Positions 24,044 to 35,034 of a DNA stretch of 64,000 nucleotides are shown piece by piece (positions within the stretch are counted from its first letter, which is position 1; each line of letters starts with the position of its first letter). Origin of the DNA: Klebsormidium nitens (lineage: Eukaryota; Streptophyta; Klebsormidiophyceae; Klebsormidiales; Klebsormidiaceae); the NCBI GenBank assembly GCA_000708835.1, contig DF237059.1:5588-69587 (forward strand), read 5' to 3'. Both the position numbers and the translations under genes were made by a program. The notes beneath the pieces were generated by a model, which was given only the letters and a program-made list of their open reading frames with translations, ran no database searches and had not been told where the DNA came from.

Positions 24044-24951
24044 ATGGCTGACATCATCGTTGTGCACGCAAGAAAAGGCGCGCGCACACTGTCTATGCTG
24101 AAGCTCAAGCTGGACGGCAACAGTACGCCGGACCAGCTCGCCAGCTACTTCCCGGACAGACCGGACAAGTACACGGTTTGCTTCCAGCCGGAAGTCGTTC
24201 GTCCGTATCCAGAAGCTGGAGCAGGGTTCCAGCCACCGCTCCAAGCTGGGAGCCACGTCGTCCTCCTGTACGACACGTGTGAGCAACACGATTCTTGATC
24301 TGATTAGAAGCTCGGCGTTTCCGAGCTGCGAGAACTGACTATTCTAGCCAAAGAGCCAAGTGTTTGATCCCGGATGTTTTTGCCATTTCATGAGCTGTGA
24401 GGTTTTCTGGGATGTTGTTATTGAGGGCTAAGACGCCTTCACGCAGACCCCTCAGTAGCGTATGATTTTGTCATCGACGCACTCAAAAGGGCAGACGTTT
24501 GATCCTTCCTTGATTTTGGCGAACCCTGATTTAGCGAAGGGAGACTGATTTCCAATATTCTGTGCTAGGGACGCTCGCAAGCATGAACAGGCTGCTGAAG
24601 CAGATTCCGAGTACCCTTTCGAAAAGCTGCCAACTCGACGTTCCGCAAGCCATAGTACTGAGTTCTGTGTTGATGTCGCTTTTCATATGTGGCGGCATCG
24701 TCGCAGTTGCAAGTAAACTTGAAGAGGTCGGACTGACAGGATGTGAGAAGATAGCGGCCGCTATGGCAGGTTCGAGTACTACTGGTCATCCTACAATCAC
24801 GTCGGAAACGGTGAGTGAAGCGAGCAAGAGTGTAGAGCATTCTGGTACTGAGCACTCTCACACAGCTGCCAGCTCAAGGGGAGACCAGGGTTTCAGTATC
24901 GTACCAGCACTGACCGCCGTTGGCTTGTTCTCTTTGGCAATGATAATGTAG
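24044..24951 (+). CDS. Orphan protein with two hydrophobic segments
   Basis: Not recognised. Exons 24044-24278 and 24569-24951 join in phase 1 to give 205 aa. Residues 1-78 are soluble (MADIIVVHARKGARTL start, Pro-rich near 55-70) and end at VVLLYDT. The second exon carries a hydrophobic segment at about 105-126 (AIVLSSVLMSLFICGGIVAV), a Ser/Thr/His/Glu-rich stretch (about 140-180), and a second hydrophobic segment that ends the protein (187-205, IVPALTAVGLFSLAMIM). It could be a small membrane protein or carry a GPI-like C-terminal signal, but there is no N-terminal signal peptide. The TATA box and a 5'UTR intron ending one base before the ATG support transcription. It is convergent with TGD1. 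Confidence 0.6.
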
Positions 24952-26091
24952 AAACGCGGGTCGGGTCGGGTCAGGGGAACGCTCAACAGCAGTCATGTGG
25001 AAAGCTGGGACACTGGACATGCAGAATTGAGAGTAGTCCGAGCTAAAGGATTTTTTAGAGAAGTTTTGGAAGTTATATTCAAAGTGGACACAAGCTTTCC
25101 AATGCGATAGTGACCCCGTCGTTCATCGGTTAACCTGGACCATCAGAACTTAGCAGGCCAAAAGCAAGGAGGGCAGTCCGTTGTCAATGATGCGAGGAAT
25201 TGAGTAAGCCAGGGTTTGAGAAGGATATCTGCAGGCATGTGCCGCGCGGCCCCTCAAGCGTATGATATCAATGAACGAGGGCCTCGCGCGCAGTAGGCTC
25301 GCCGGCCGGCCTGCAAGAATTCCTGCAGGCTTCTTTGTAATTCAGTGATCACATGTGCTCGACAACAACCGTCGTCCAGCACGTACCATGCATGCCAGCT
25401 GAGTCTCAAGGGAGTTGTGTTCAATCGAGCATGCCCGACATCAATCCATGAGGATATATATACGTACATCACTGTACACGTTGCAGTTATCATGTGCATG
25501 TGTCTTGATGCATGATCGATCACTAACTTAAAGTACGAAGCTCTCAGTTGCGCACTGTCAGTGTACTAGCTAGTCATGATTACAAGTTGCTGAAGTTATG
25601 TAGTGGCTCACTCAAGCTAGGATTTCACTCTCCCGGCGTGGGGCCAGGCCCGCGGCAAAGTGCAGACTGACCACATGCGCAGCATGGTCGAGGGCCCGGA
25701 CTCGACATCAATGCCAGTTGTAGTCATGCAATTCACAGAATCGTCGGAGTGTTTTTGATAATTCATGCGCACTCAGGGCCAATGCATGCGAGCACTGACT
25801 TGTCGTCCCTCTGAATGCGCGCCACCTTTCGGCCACTAAATCATGCGGGCCAACCAGAAACTTTTACTGGTATAAGCCCTGTTGCTAAGTTGCAAAGCAT
25901 ACATTTGTTCCAGGAGGGTGGCTGAGTAAGGATTGAAAAAACGACGACTCCACAAAACCTGCCAGTGCAATCCATCGAAAATCTCTGGTCGAGAATAGAA
26001 GCGAAATCGAAGCCCCGAAACAAGTAGGCACCTTTCCTGCCCATGAAATGTCTGGCGAAACATTGTTCCGTACAAAACCGTGCGCACTTTC
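24952..26091. other. Convergent spacer, no gene seen
   Basis: This lies between the orphan gene stop (+) and the TGD1 stop (-). It contains a palindrome around 25310-25330 (CCTGCAAGAATTCCTGCAGG) and many CATGCA/TGCATG hexamers between 25380 and 25850. Minus-strand open frames that run into it from 26162 and 26248 are shadows of the TGD1 last exon. Confidence 0.55.
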
Positions 26092-29000
26092 CTATCCAAG
26101 CGCAGCCTTGAGTGAATCGCCGGCCCCTTGGAAAAACAGGAACGAAAGGACGAAGTCCGCAATGAAGATGACCACCAGGCTGATGACGACAGCTGACGTG
26201 GTCGACTCTCCCACGCCTTTGGCGCCGCCGTTCGTGGTGATGCCCCACGCGCAGCTGATGACGGCGATAATGACGCCGAAGATGTAGCTTTTAATTAGGG
26301 TACTGCGAGCAGAAAACCATTTTAGTGGGCAGACGCTTCTGAAGGCCCCTCTTAGAGAGAACGGGAAAGCCGGCAAGCACTGCTTGCAACCAACGTAGAA
26401 GCGCAGCCCTCTTGCCTCAACATAAGAGGAGCTCGCGTCGAGCAACCGAATCGGGCTTGTTGTCACACTTCGGCGTCACGACTAGCGCAGTCAGTTGAAG
26501 AGAGAGGGCGCGTAAGAATGATTGACTTCTTAAGAATTCCCGCCACCCCAGCTCTCCCTGCCACTAGATTCCAACTTCACGATCGTCAGAAGACGGCCAA
26601 AAACCATTCAGTCATGGTTGCAGACAACCAGGGGAAATGGGCAAAGCGGGGAAACCTCAAAGTTTGAGTCGATTGCAACACCTCTACGAGTTCGCCTATG
26701 TGCAAGAACTGCCGCACCTGATCAGATCCCACCGACTCAGCGCGCGCGCCGCCGAGTCCAGGATGATGTTGCTGCTGACGCTGTACACTGCGTCAGCAAG
26801 CAGGACGCTGGCCGCCATGCCGACGGTGAAGCAGAATACGGTGAGGCAGGGCATGGCGATCGAGCAGGCGATGACACGTGGCGTGATGAGGTAGTCCACG
26901 GGGTCGGTGCGCAGCACGCGCAGCGTGTCGGTTTGCTCGGAGACCTAAAAGAAAGAGAAATCGAGATTTAAGAGACGAATGGAAGGAAGATTTTCATGCG
27001 TACGGTACCACCTCAGCGAGACACGAAAGACCGGACCTCGAAGAAATCACCAGCTTGGCCCCGACTTGATGCAGCTGCAGATACTAGCCCGATCTTGGCT
27101 CGCAAAAACGAAAGCAGAGGCAATAACAATCATCAAAGCGTCGGGTAGATTACACGTTAGGCGCAAGGGCTGCAGTGACGAGGCAATTGCTCGGAACACA
27201 GAAATGTGCACTACGATACATCTGACGTGTCCACAGTACAAGCGTACCGCAAGAGGCATTATGAATAGGGGGACGCCTGAAATGAGCAAAATTTGAAATT
27301 CGAAGAAGAAAAAAGAGTTGATCGAGATTCAGCGAAGATGTTGCAATTTCAATCGGCGGACTCGGACTGGCACGGTTCATGTGATACTGAGGCTCAAACT
27401 TCATCATTGACGCTTGTGTTTCCCAGCTAAGATTGTTCACCGCACCTGCATCGTTCCGAGCTCCGCTGCGAAAGCACTCCCGACTCGTCCAGCAAGGATG
27501 ATGGCCGTAACGACAGGTGTCAGCTCCCGAGAAAGGGCCAAAGCCAAGACTCCGCCTACCGAGCGGGTCAGCCCCAAACGAGCGAACTCGCGCACAAACT
27601 GCAAAGGCGTAACGGTTCGTTAATGATCGCGTCTCGTCTTTCGTTAAGGTCATTGACTGGACCATGGTGATCGAGACGTTGGTCAAAAGCACAAAAAGGT
27701 CGCTGGTTGAGAAAGCTTTGGGCGTTGAGCAGCTTCCACGATCATATCTGTGAGGCTCTGAGCCGTTAAGAGGCGGAATGGTCGAAAATGGTCACAAAGA
27801 CGAGAGCAAACATGCCTCCCTATCTCTCTTTTGCGTACAAGCGGGCGCAAACACAGTTGGAAGTCAAGATACAGAAAGCTCCAAAGTCAAATTGCAACGT
27901 TCATGACTCAATTGCAGTGGCTCCGGAGGAACTTGACAACGGGGTCAGATGCTCGTCGCTGCTGAACCCGGAGATGTGTTCGATAAAATGACCGGATCCC
28001 CATGACAGGGACGCAAATGGACCACAAAGACTGCTGAACCATGTTGTCAGAGGGATGGTACACTTCATCCTGAAAAGCAGAAACCACTGGTTCCTGGTAC
28101 GCAACCAAAATTTTTAGAATAGTGGTCACAAACGACGAGGCAAGCTTGAAACGATTATGACAAACTATAACGTGCCCACAAGTAAAACGAAAATACTTCA
28201 CCTGGATTGTGAAGACCATGCCCACGAAGGACGACGTCAGGAGACACACCCCGAGCGATCCTGGCCCCACCTCCGCAAGCTGCTCCAGAGTATTCTTCCA
28301 ATGGATCTTGCCTCTTAGGACGCGCGATGCTACCTGCCCCAGAATGAGGGCGGCGGAGAGAGCACGCCAGGCCCATCTGCAGGAGGAGAATTCGACTGAC
28401 TTTGCTTCGACAACTTGAGAGACTGTTCTGCCCTCTACTCCTTGAAGTGGTCAACATATGTTTGTTCTCTCGTTCCATAAGATACTTGTGCCTGGTTTTC
28501 CATAACGGTCAAGTCCAATTCTCGTTCCTACAATGAGACAACAGCCTTTCTGCTTTCATCACGCTGTGTTCCAACTGGTGCCGAGGCCCCCAAAAAGGCA
28601 GAAGTGACCCTCTGACTTTAAGCTATTGCTGTCCTCTTGAACTCTTCAACTACTGTAGGACTTTGTATTTATCAGTCGGGAAATATCGAAAGGAGATGGA
28701 TGGGTGCAGGCTTCAGTAGAATAGGAAATGGAATTCTGCATCTAGGTACCATTTTTGAAAAGAGATATTACACCTCCAGAAAATGAGAAGAGAAGAAGAA
28801 CTCAGTGCATAGCTTCCGAGCCGGGTACACAGCTTCCGCATCGGGTGGGGCCGATGAGATATGGTCAACTGCAGGTCTTTAGAAGTCTTTCAAATCTCAT
28901 TCCGTTTGAATCACACGCCTGATTGTCCCCCTCAGATTAAGAGCATTTTCATCAGATGGGCGTAAGACAGCTTGATGAGTGCCACCAAAAAACTGGGACA

Positions 29001-29616
29001 GTTTGCAAAACTTCAGCTTTCAAAGGGAACCAATCTGGATCAGAAAGGTTGGGCACCTGACAACAAAGCACAATCACTTCTCAGCTTCTCAGAAAGTGAC
29101 AGCAATGAGTGGATCTGTGGGTGAATCTTACTTTGGCGGCTTCCAACTGAGTTCAACCTCCACAGGAAGGAGACTCTTCTTGGAAACTGGGGCTGCATTG
29201 TCTCCTTGAGTGGTGGCTTCCCCAGATATAGCTGCCGCACGCACGTCCTTCCGCTGCCTTGCTTCCAGACCTCTCCGTCTTCCCTTCAGCCCCCCGAAGA
29301 GTCCTTTACCCTCTTTCCTTGCATTTAGGGGCAAGGATTGAGAGCTTGCTGACTGACATCTTTGCGACCTGGATGCCGTCAAACAAAAGCTATCGTGTTT
29401 ACTGAGCCTGGTGCAAACCAGATTGCGGCCGTAATTTTTTTGGACGAGGCTTGAGCCTACAAAACTTCTCCCAGAAAAACCACTTTGACTCGCTGAGAGT
29501 TCATGTACATTGGAAAGTGTGGGATGAGAGCGGCTGGTTGATGCTTGGTGACTTGACCATGCTCGAGCTAGAGAGCTGGCCCCTGACTCGGCAATCTCCA
29601 ATGCGGCATTTGCCAT
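26092..29616 (-). CDS. TGD1: TGD1, MlaE-type permease of the chloroplast lipid importer
   Basis: Five exons (minus strand): 29132-29616, 28202-28376, 27446-27598, 26718-26944 and 26092-26302. They sum to 1,251 nt, or 416 aa, in frame. The first about 120 residues are rich in Ser, Arg and Lys with few acidic residues, as for an envelope-targeted transit peptide. The rest follows the MlaE/TGD1 family: VGPGSLGVCLLTSSFVGMVF, FVREFARLGLTRSVGG, GRVGSAFAAELGTMQ, EQTDTLRVLRTDPVDYL, and the last-exon block GGAKGVGESTTSAVV ending FFQGAGDSLK. In plants TGD1 is the membrane subunit of the ABC complex with TGD2 (substrate binding) and TGD3 (ATPase), which moves ER-derived lipid across the inner envelope for galactolipid synthesis. 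The ATG at 29616 is followed by a continuous 161-codon first exon. TGD2 and TGD3 are not in the window. Confidence 0.95.
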
Positions 29617-30462
29617 ACTGTTTCTGTATGTGCAAACCCTTTGTAAAAGCTCTTTAATAGAGGAGCAATTACATGAGAATGCCTCTTCAAATGTAATCTA
29701 CAGGCGGGGGCACTAACCACTGCCCTCACAGCAGAAGCTGCATGCGCATCAAGACCTTAATCCAAAGATCATGACAGTTAGTATCTGCACCTGTCACATG
29801 GTGGCGCAAGTTGCGGACGCAGCATTGCAAATGGCTGCAATAGGAAAAAGACCGGATCTCAATTTGCAAAGGCCTCTGCTTCTCTAGCTGGCATCCCCAG
29901 CTCTTATTCAGAAGCGCAGACGGAGCACAGAGGTGCTCTCCACCATAGCTTCGCCTTCGATTCCCCCTCCTTGCTGCGTTCTGTCTCAGCTTTGAAGTGT
30001 CTTTTCAAAGTTGTAGAATTCGGTTATGTGAGACAGCCGGAGCATTATGTGAAGCTGAGGCTTATCAAATATAAGACAAGGGGGTAAAGAAGCTGTCAGT
30101 ACGGTATAGCCCCCCAGTCGGCGTCAGTCGGACAGTGTTCTCTTGGAAAACTTCGAATATTATACCATGCGCTCGAGTATATCAAACGCAAGCTTGTGAA
30201 CTTACACTGAAGGGCCTGCAACCTCTGAAGTGCAAAATCAGAAAACAACAGCAGCCTCAGCCTCAGGCTTATTCCCTTGCCAAGTTTAGGCGCTTGCACT
30301 GGTTCAAAAGGGTCACTGGGCAGAGTTTTGGGATCAGAAGGGCCCTAGAATTGGATGCTTTGATTGTTCCTCTAACGAGTCATTTTGCTAAAAGGGTGGT
30401 GTAAAAAGGAATCAGCTTACAAGAGGAAGGCAAATAGAAGAACTGGTTGCCATCGTTCTGCA
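29617..30462. promoter_or_regulatory. Divergent TGD1 / DUF1995 promoter region
   Basis: These 846 bp separate two head-to-head nuclear genes for plastid proteins, so both promoters and leaders must lie here. Apart from a CAGCCTCAGCCTCAGGC micro-repeat near 30252 no distinctive motif was seen. Confidence 0.4.
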
Positions 30463-33400
30463 ATGGCGGTGTGTCAGAAGGTCACAGCTGTGGGAGTTTG
30501 TCTCACATGCAAAATTGCCACGTCCACACGTTCTGCGCATGTCGCAGGGCAGTGGCAAGCTGCTTTACTTCCCTACCCCCAGTGCAATGCTAGTCAATGC
30601 TTCTCAACCAACCCATGGCAGCCTACTTCAAAACAACTCAGAAGTCCACAGCAGTTGACCTTTGCTCTGAAACGTAACTGCACTTTCTTGCAGAATAAAG
30701 TACGCATAGAAAGCACTAAGCCTGGAAGGTCCCGAGCTGGCAGAAGCCATGAAACGTTGAATGTGGTCAATAGCGCAGCAGAAGGACTCCAAAACATAGC
30801 TGTGGAGCAGCCCCCGAGCAGCCGAGAGGAAGCTGTCTCACAAGCACGGACCGCGTTGCAGTCTGTGATGGTCAAGTTTCTTGCGAAGCAGGGGCGGAGA
30901 AAGGGGGGAATTGCCAGTCAACTTCGGTTGCAAATTGAGGTATGCAAGCTGGCGGTTGTGTTCTTTGGATTACGTTTCCCCTTATCAGTGCCAATTTTGG
31001 TGGCACCTGTAACCACCAGAACTTTGTAGGAATAAGGTGGTTCCATGTAAGTTCTTGGCTGCCAGTCAATTGAGTGGTGGTGTAACACCATGACCCCACG
31101 CCTCCCATCAGGCAAACACGTCAAATCAAAAGTGAACTGCAGTGTCCAATATCAACATTGAGAGTTCTGGGTATCCACTTTCCACCCCCCTAAGACTTAC
31201 AACTCACATGGAGTCAAGAGTGGGGTTCAATGCCTCTACAATATATTCACAGGACTGCAAGGAATAGGGCGACATTGAGGAAGCTTTATAAATATGCCCG
31301 CTTGATCACACCTGACTACCAGTATGACTAGCACAGATTTCTGTTGGCTAAGACCACCAGGCGATCAGAGTCTTACCATCTCATTTCAGGTACCAGTTGC
31401 TGATGAGACCCCAGAGGCCCAAATCCAGTTGGCGCGGGAGGTTTGCGATGGTGCATTTTCTGATAAGAAAGGCGCACCTCTCTCAGTGGCCATCTTTGTG
31501 GCCTCAGAGAAGGTACGGAGAGTGGCTGCGGAGGAGCTTCAGAGCATCGGAGAGGCGCCAGTCGCCAGTGTACAAACTCTTAGGGAGGGGGAGACGTTTC
31601 CAGACAATGCAGGAGCGGTGCTTTTACTTGGTCCAAAAGAAGAGCAGGTGCGCTTGATCTGGTCTTAATATCCAAGTATTGTGTTCTCCTTGCCTTCCAC
31701 CACCTCGGCGTGTGCTGTTAGTCCGATGCTATCTCTGTGCGAGAACATTGTTTCACAACGATAGCAGTGACTAGGCAAATGCACAGCTCTCACCGGTCAT
31801 TCTCTAATCCTTCTCAAGGATGTCTTTGAAGATGTATTGGCAGTCAATCCCAAACAAGACCGATTAAGGAATCTGACAGGGGGGTTCCTCTAGTGGATAC
31901 ATCTGGCTGAAGCAGATGGTTGTAAAATTCTTCTATCTCTTGTCTTACAATCATTCCCCATTCTCCTTCACAACCGCTCTGAAAGCAGCACCGCTTGCAT
32001 TCAAACGATCTTCCTCGTACAATCAAGGACTGTCTTGACGGTCAGTCCGCTGGCTCCAATATTGTTTGAAAATCGTTGAACGCGATTGCCCAGAATGACC
32101 AGCGCGTGTCCACCTCTGCGCTTGTTCCGAGAAAGTCTCCCTTGTATCCCATTGAAATGTTGATAGTGCGCGAGATCCTTTCCCCGAATAACGAGCTCCG
32201 TTGCTTCGTGCAGATAGCCCACTTGCGGTCCATCGTGGGAACCGCCGGCAGCCGACCCATAGTGGTCCTGAATCCAGGTGCGTTCTAAACAGAAAGATGC
32301 CGATGCTAGGCTCCTTCAATAACGTGCATAAGATTGTGTCTACAGCCGAGACAGTGCACAGAATCAACATGCGCCATAGCTTGACCGGATTTTCAAGAGC
32401 AGTTCTCAAATCTAATTTATGTGTAAGGCCTGGCCGCAATTCCTAGGAAAGGACTTCGTCATTTCGCCCCATTCGGAAGATCTGGGATCCGTGTGTTCTC
32501 TACTTTGATTTCAAATCAAACCCCGAGAGTGTGGTCACTGTTTTCAAACATCTTTACATACAGGTTATCAGAGCATATTAACATCCAAAGAAGATTTTAC
32601 AAGCACCGTCATCGATTTCCTGCAGAATGGCCGGACGCCAGCGAAGCCGAGGAGAACAACAAAGCGTTCGTGGCTTCTTTCGACGTGTGCTACTCGTTCC
32701 TGCCGCTCAACATCGAGGCGATGCTGAGCAAGTTCGAAGGGGCGGTGCTCAAGTTCGTGCGGAGCGGGCCGCCACAGGGAGCGCCGTGGGTCATCTTCGT
32801 GAAGGTACTCCGTGCAATTGATATTCTCGTCTTGAGTCCCTTCTTGTTGCTCCTAAACGTTCCCCGAGCGCTGCTTTGACGGTCAATTTTTGCTCCGACC
32901 GGTTACACCGGGCCTGGCCTTTAGGAATCCGACTTTGTCAGCGGCAGCCGGGCCCCTTTTGGTTGATTCAACACCTTTAATCAGAAGATTGAGTACCCTG
33001 AAGCACAGCGATGAAGTGACCCGTTCGTAGAACGATGACCACCGAAACCACTGGCGATTAGACGAGATTATTATTTCCAGGCGACCGCAGCTATTGTTCA
33101 CGTTGTATGCAACGTCGATCAGATTTGGTCGTTCTGAAAGGGCCTCCTGTAAGCCTGCGTTCAAGGTGGGAGGTAAGTTGCCCGAAGCCGGCCATCGGGT
33201 TTGCTGACGTCGTGCGCTTTTCAGAACGAGAACCTTCTGGCCGAGAGTTGCCCTCTCGGCAAAGAAAGAAAACCTGATGATTACGCTCCTCATAGTTGGT
33301 GGCGGACTAGCTACTGAAAAGCGGCACGGCCTGTGAATCTCGTGCGTCCTGAAAAGGCGTTCATTGAATCGGAGGGCTGCTCCTACACAGGCTGACACCC

Positions 33401-33968
33401 GCTTCAATGTTGGGCGTTTGGATTCCATGGCTTCTTGCCAAGAGCAGCGTATGTTGCGTTGTCCTATTGTGAAGGGGATGATCAAAGGAGTGAAAGGAAC
33501 GTTCTGCAGGCTTTGTTTTGTTGTGATCGCTCGTTCGTGATCTTCTTTGTGTCAAGAACTTTGCACCTTCAATGGTATTATCAGAAATGAGCCGAAATAT
33601 CCATTCGTTGCCCAGGGGAACGAAGGATTGAAACCTGTCAAGACGTACAAGAGTAGGCCGACGGCGAAAGATCTGGAGGACGTAAGTTGTGCTGCTCTGT
33701 CCGGTTGCTTAGTGCTTTGTGTTTTGTGCTTGGTTTGGTAGCAGCTTTCTGGTCCGTTGCTTCTGTCGATTTCTAACGAATCCTGCGATGAGGATATCTT
33801 GATCTGCGTGACCTGCTTGAAGAGACTGTCATGTCGCTTGCAATGGCGTCTAAAAAAAGCATTACAAATCTGGCCTCGCAGATCTTTTACAACTACTCCG
33901 CTTCACAAAGTCCGGTTAACAAAGGCATCGGGTTTCTGAGGGGACTGGTCGGCAAAGGGAAGAAGTGA
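30463..33968 (+). CDS. DUF1995 (LPA3-like) chloroplast protein, one junction unresolved
   Basis: Six exons: 30463-30939, 31390-31647, 32214-32277, 32626-32804, 33557-33681 and 33882-33968. The first about 100 residues look like a transit peptide (basic, Ser/Thr-rich). The mature part begins with PPSSREEAVSQARTALQ, the usual opening of DUF1995 domains, followed by QLRLQIEVPVADETPEAQ, the central block SRPIVVLNPEW and a C-terminal SRPTAKDLED. DUF1995 proteins include LPA3 of photosystem II assembly; other members have no known role. All junctions fit except exon 4 to exon 5: with the strong donor at 32805 the frame is off by one, while a weaker donor seven bases downstream (at 32812) restores it and gives 398 aa. 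A missed microexon in the 752-bp intron is also possible. The family call is from motif pattern only. Confidence 0.65.
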
Positions 33969-35034
33969 GTTGGGGCTTCTTTGTTTGTATCTATACGCGA
34001 AATCTTGATTTTGGAAAAGTTCACCGATAGAGGAACTGGCAACCAGAATCTGCATCAGCCTGGTAACTCTGAAGGTCCCCGGCGCGCTTCTTGTCAGTCA
34101 GCAGACCTCACAAGGTTTATCCACTGCCATTGTATCTATGTAGCGTAAGTGGAATCGCGAATTGGCCGTCTCGAATATTGATGAGATCTGACATTGTTTT
34201 TGCGCATGTGGTGAGTCGAACTTTCAGCTTCGTTGCGGTACTTGATTGTTGTAATGAATTCTCAAACCTTGCAAGTGCTGATGCGAGGCCTTCAAGGCAC
34301 ATCGTGCAGGCGCATGGTTGCAGGTTATGCTAAGCTGTATTGATATGACAATGTGAAGACACCAGCCGCGGCAATATTCGCTGGCCCGGTATAGCGCGCC
34401 AGTATTTGAATTATAGCTAAAACCTCACATGTGCATGCCGCTGCGCCAAGCTGGTCTGATGCATGTGCTGCTTACGTTATCATTGGCATAGGAAACAAAG
34501 TGACACGTAGGAAACAAAGTGACAGTCGTCCCGAGGCTCAGTGACCGTGAAGCGCTGCACCAGAATAGAAGCAATTAAGACGCCCGTTTCTACATATCGC
34601 GTGCAAGCTAGCAACCTAAGCCTAGTAATCAATTCCCATGATAGGCTGGCCGGCCGCTAGACTTGCCGACCGTTCGATCTCTGGCAGCCGCAGCGCGGTA
34701 CCGCGTCGCGATCGACTCCGGCGCAGCCAGTCAATGATCCCTCACAAGTAGCGCGCGCGCGCGTCAAATGTTCGCAGCACTGGTGGCGGCGCAGGCCGGG
34801 TGGAAGTCTTTCAATGATTATGTTTCATCGTCATGTCAGAATGGACGATTTGCTTGCAAGCGTGTTCCCTTTCAATGGCGGCCTGCAGGAAGAGAGGCAC
34901 CACTTGGTCCTACGTAACAGCTGACGGGGGGTCGCCCATCCGAGAGGATCAACTAGCTCTTTGATAGTCATTTTCATATAGTCCTCGTTTTTCCTTGGAA
35001 TTCTGTGAGCGATACTGTCTGTGCGACTTTGCAA
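33969..35034. other. Intergenic spacer with short tandem repeats
   Basis: This spacer lies between the DUF1995 stop and the SWIM gene start, both (+). It holds a 19-bp direct repeat (AGGAAACAAAGTGACA-type, about 34490-34527) and a (GC)n run at 34749-34763. The promoter of the SWIM gene should lie in the last few hundred bases, but no TATA box is evident. Confidence 0.5.

Noticed and set aside
32883-33485. 200-codon minus-strand frame within a DUF1995 intron
   Set aside because: It has no recognisable domain and no start or promoter context. It is long enough to check against transcripts but not to call.
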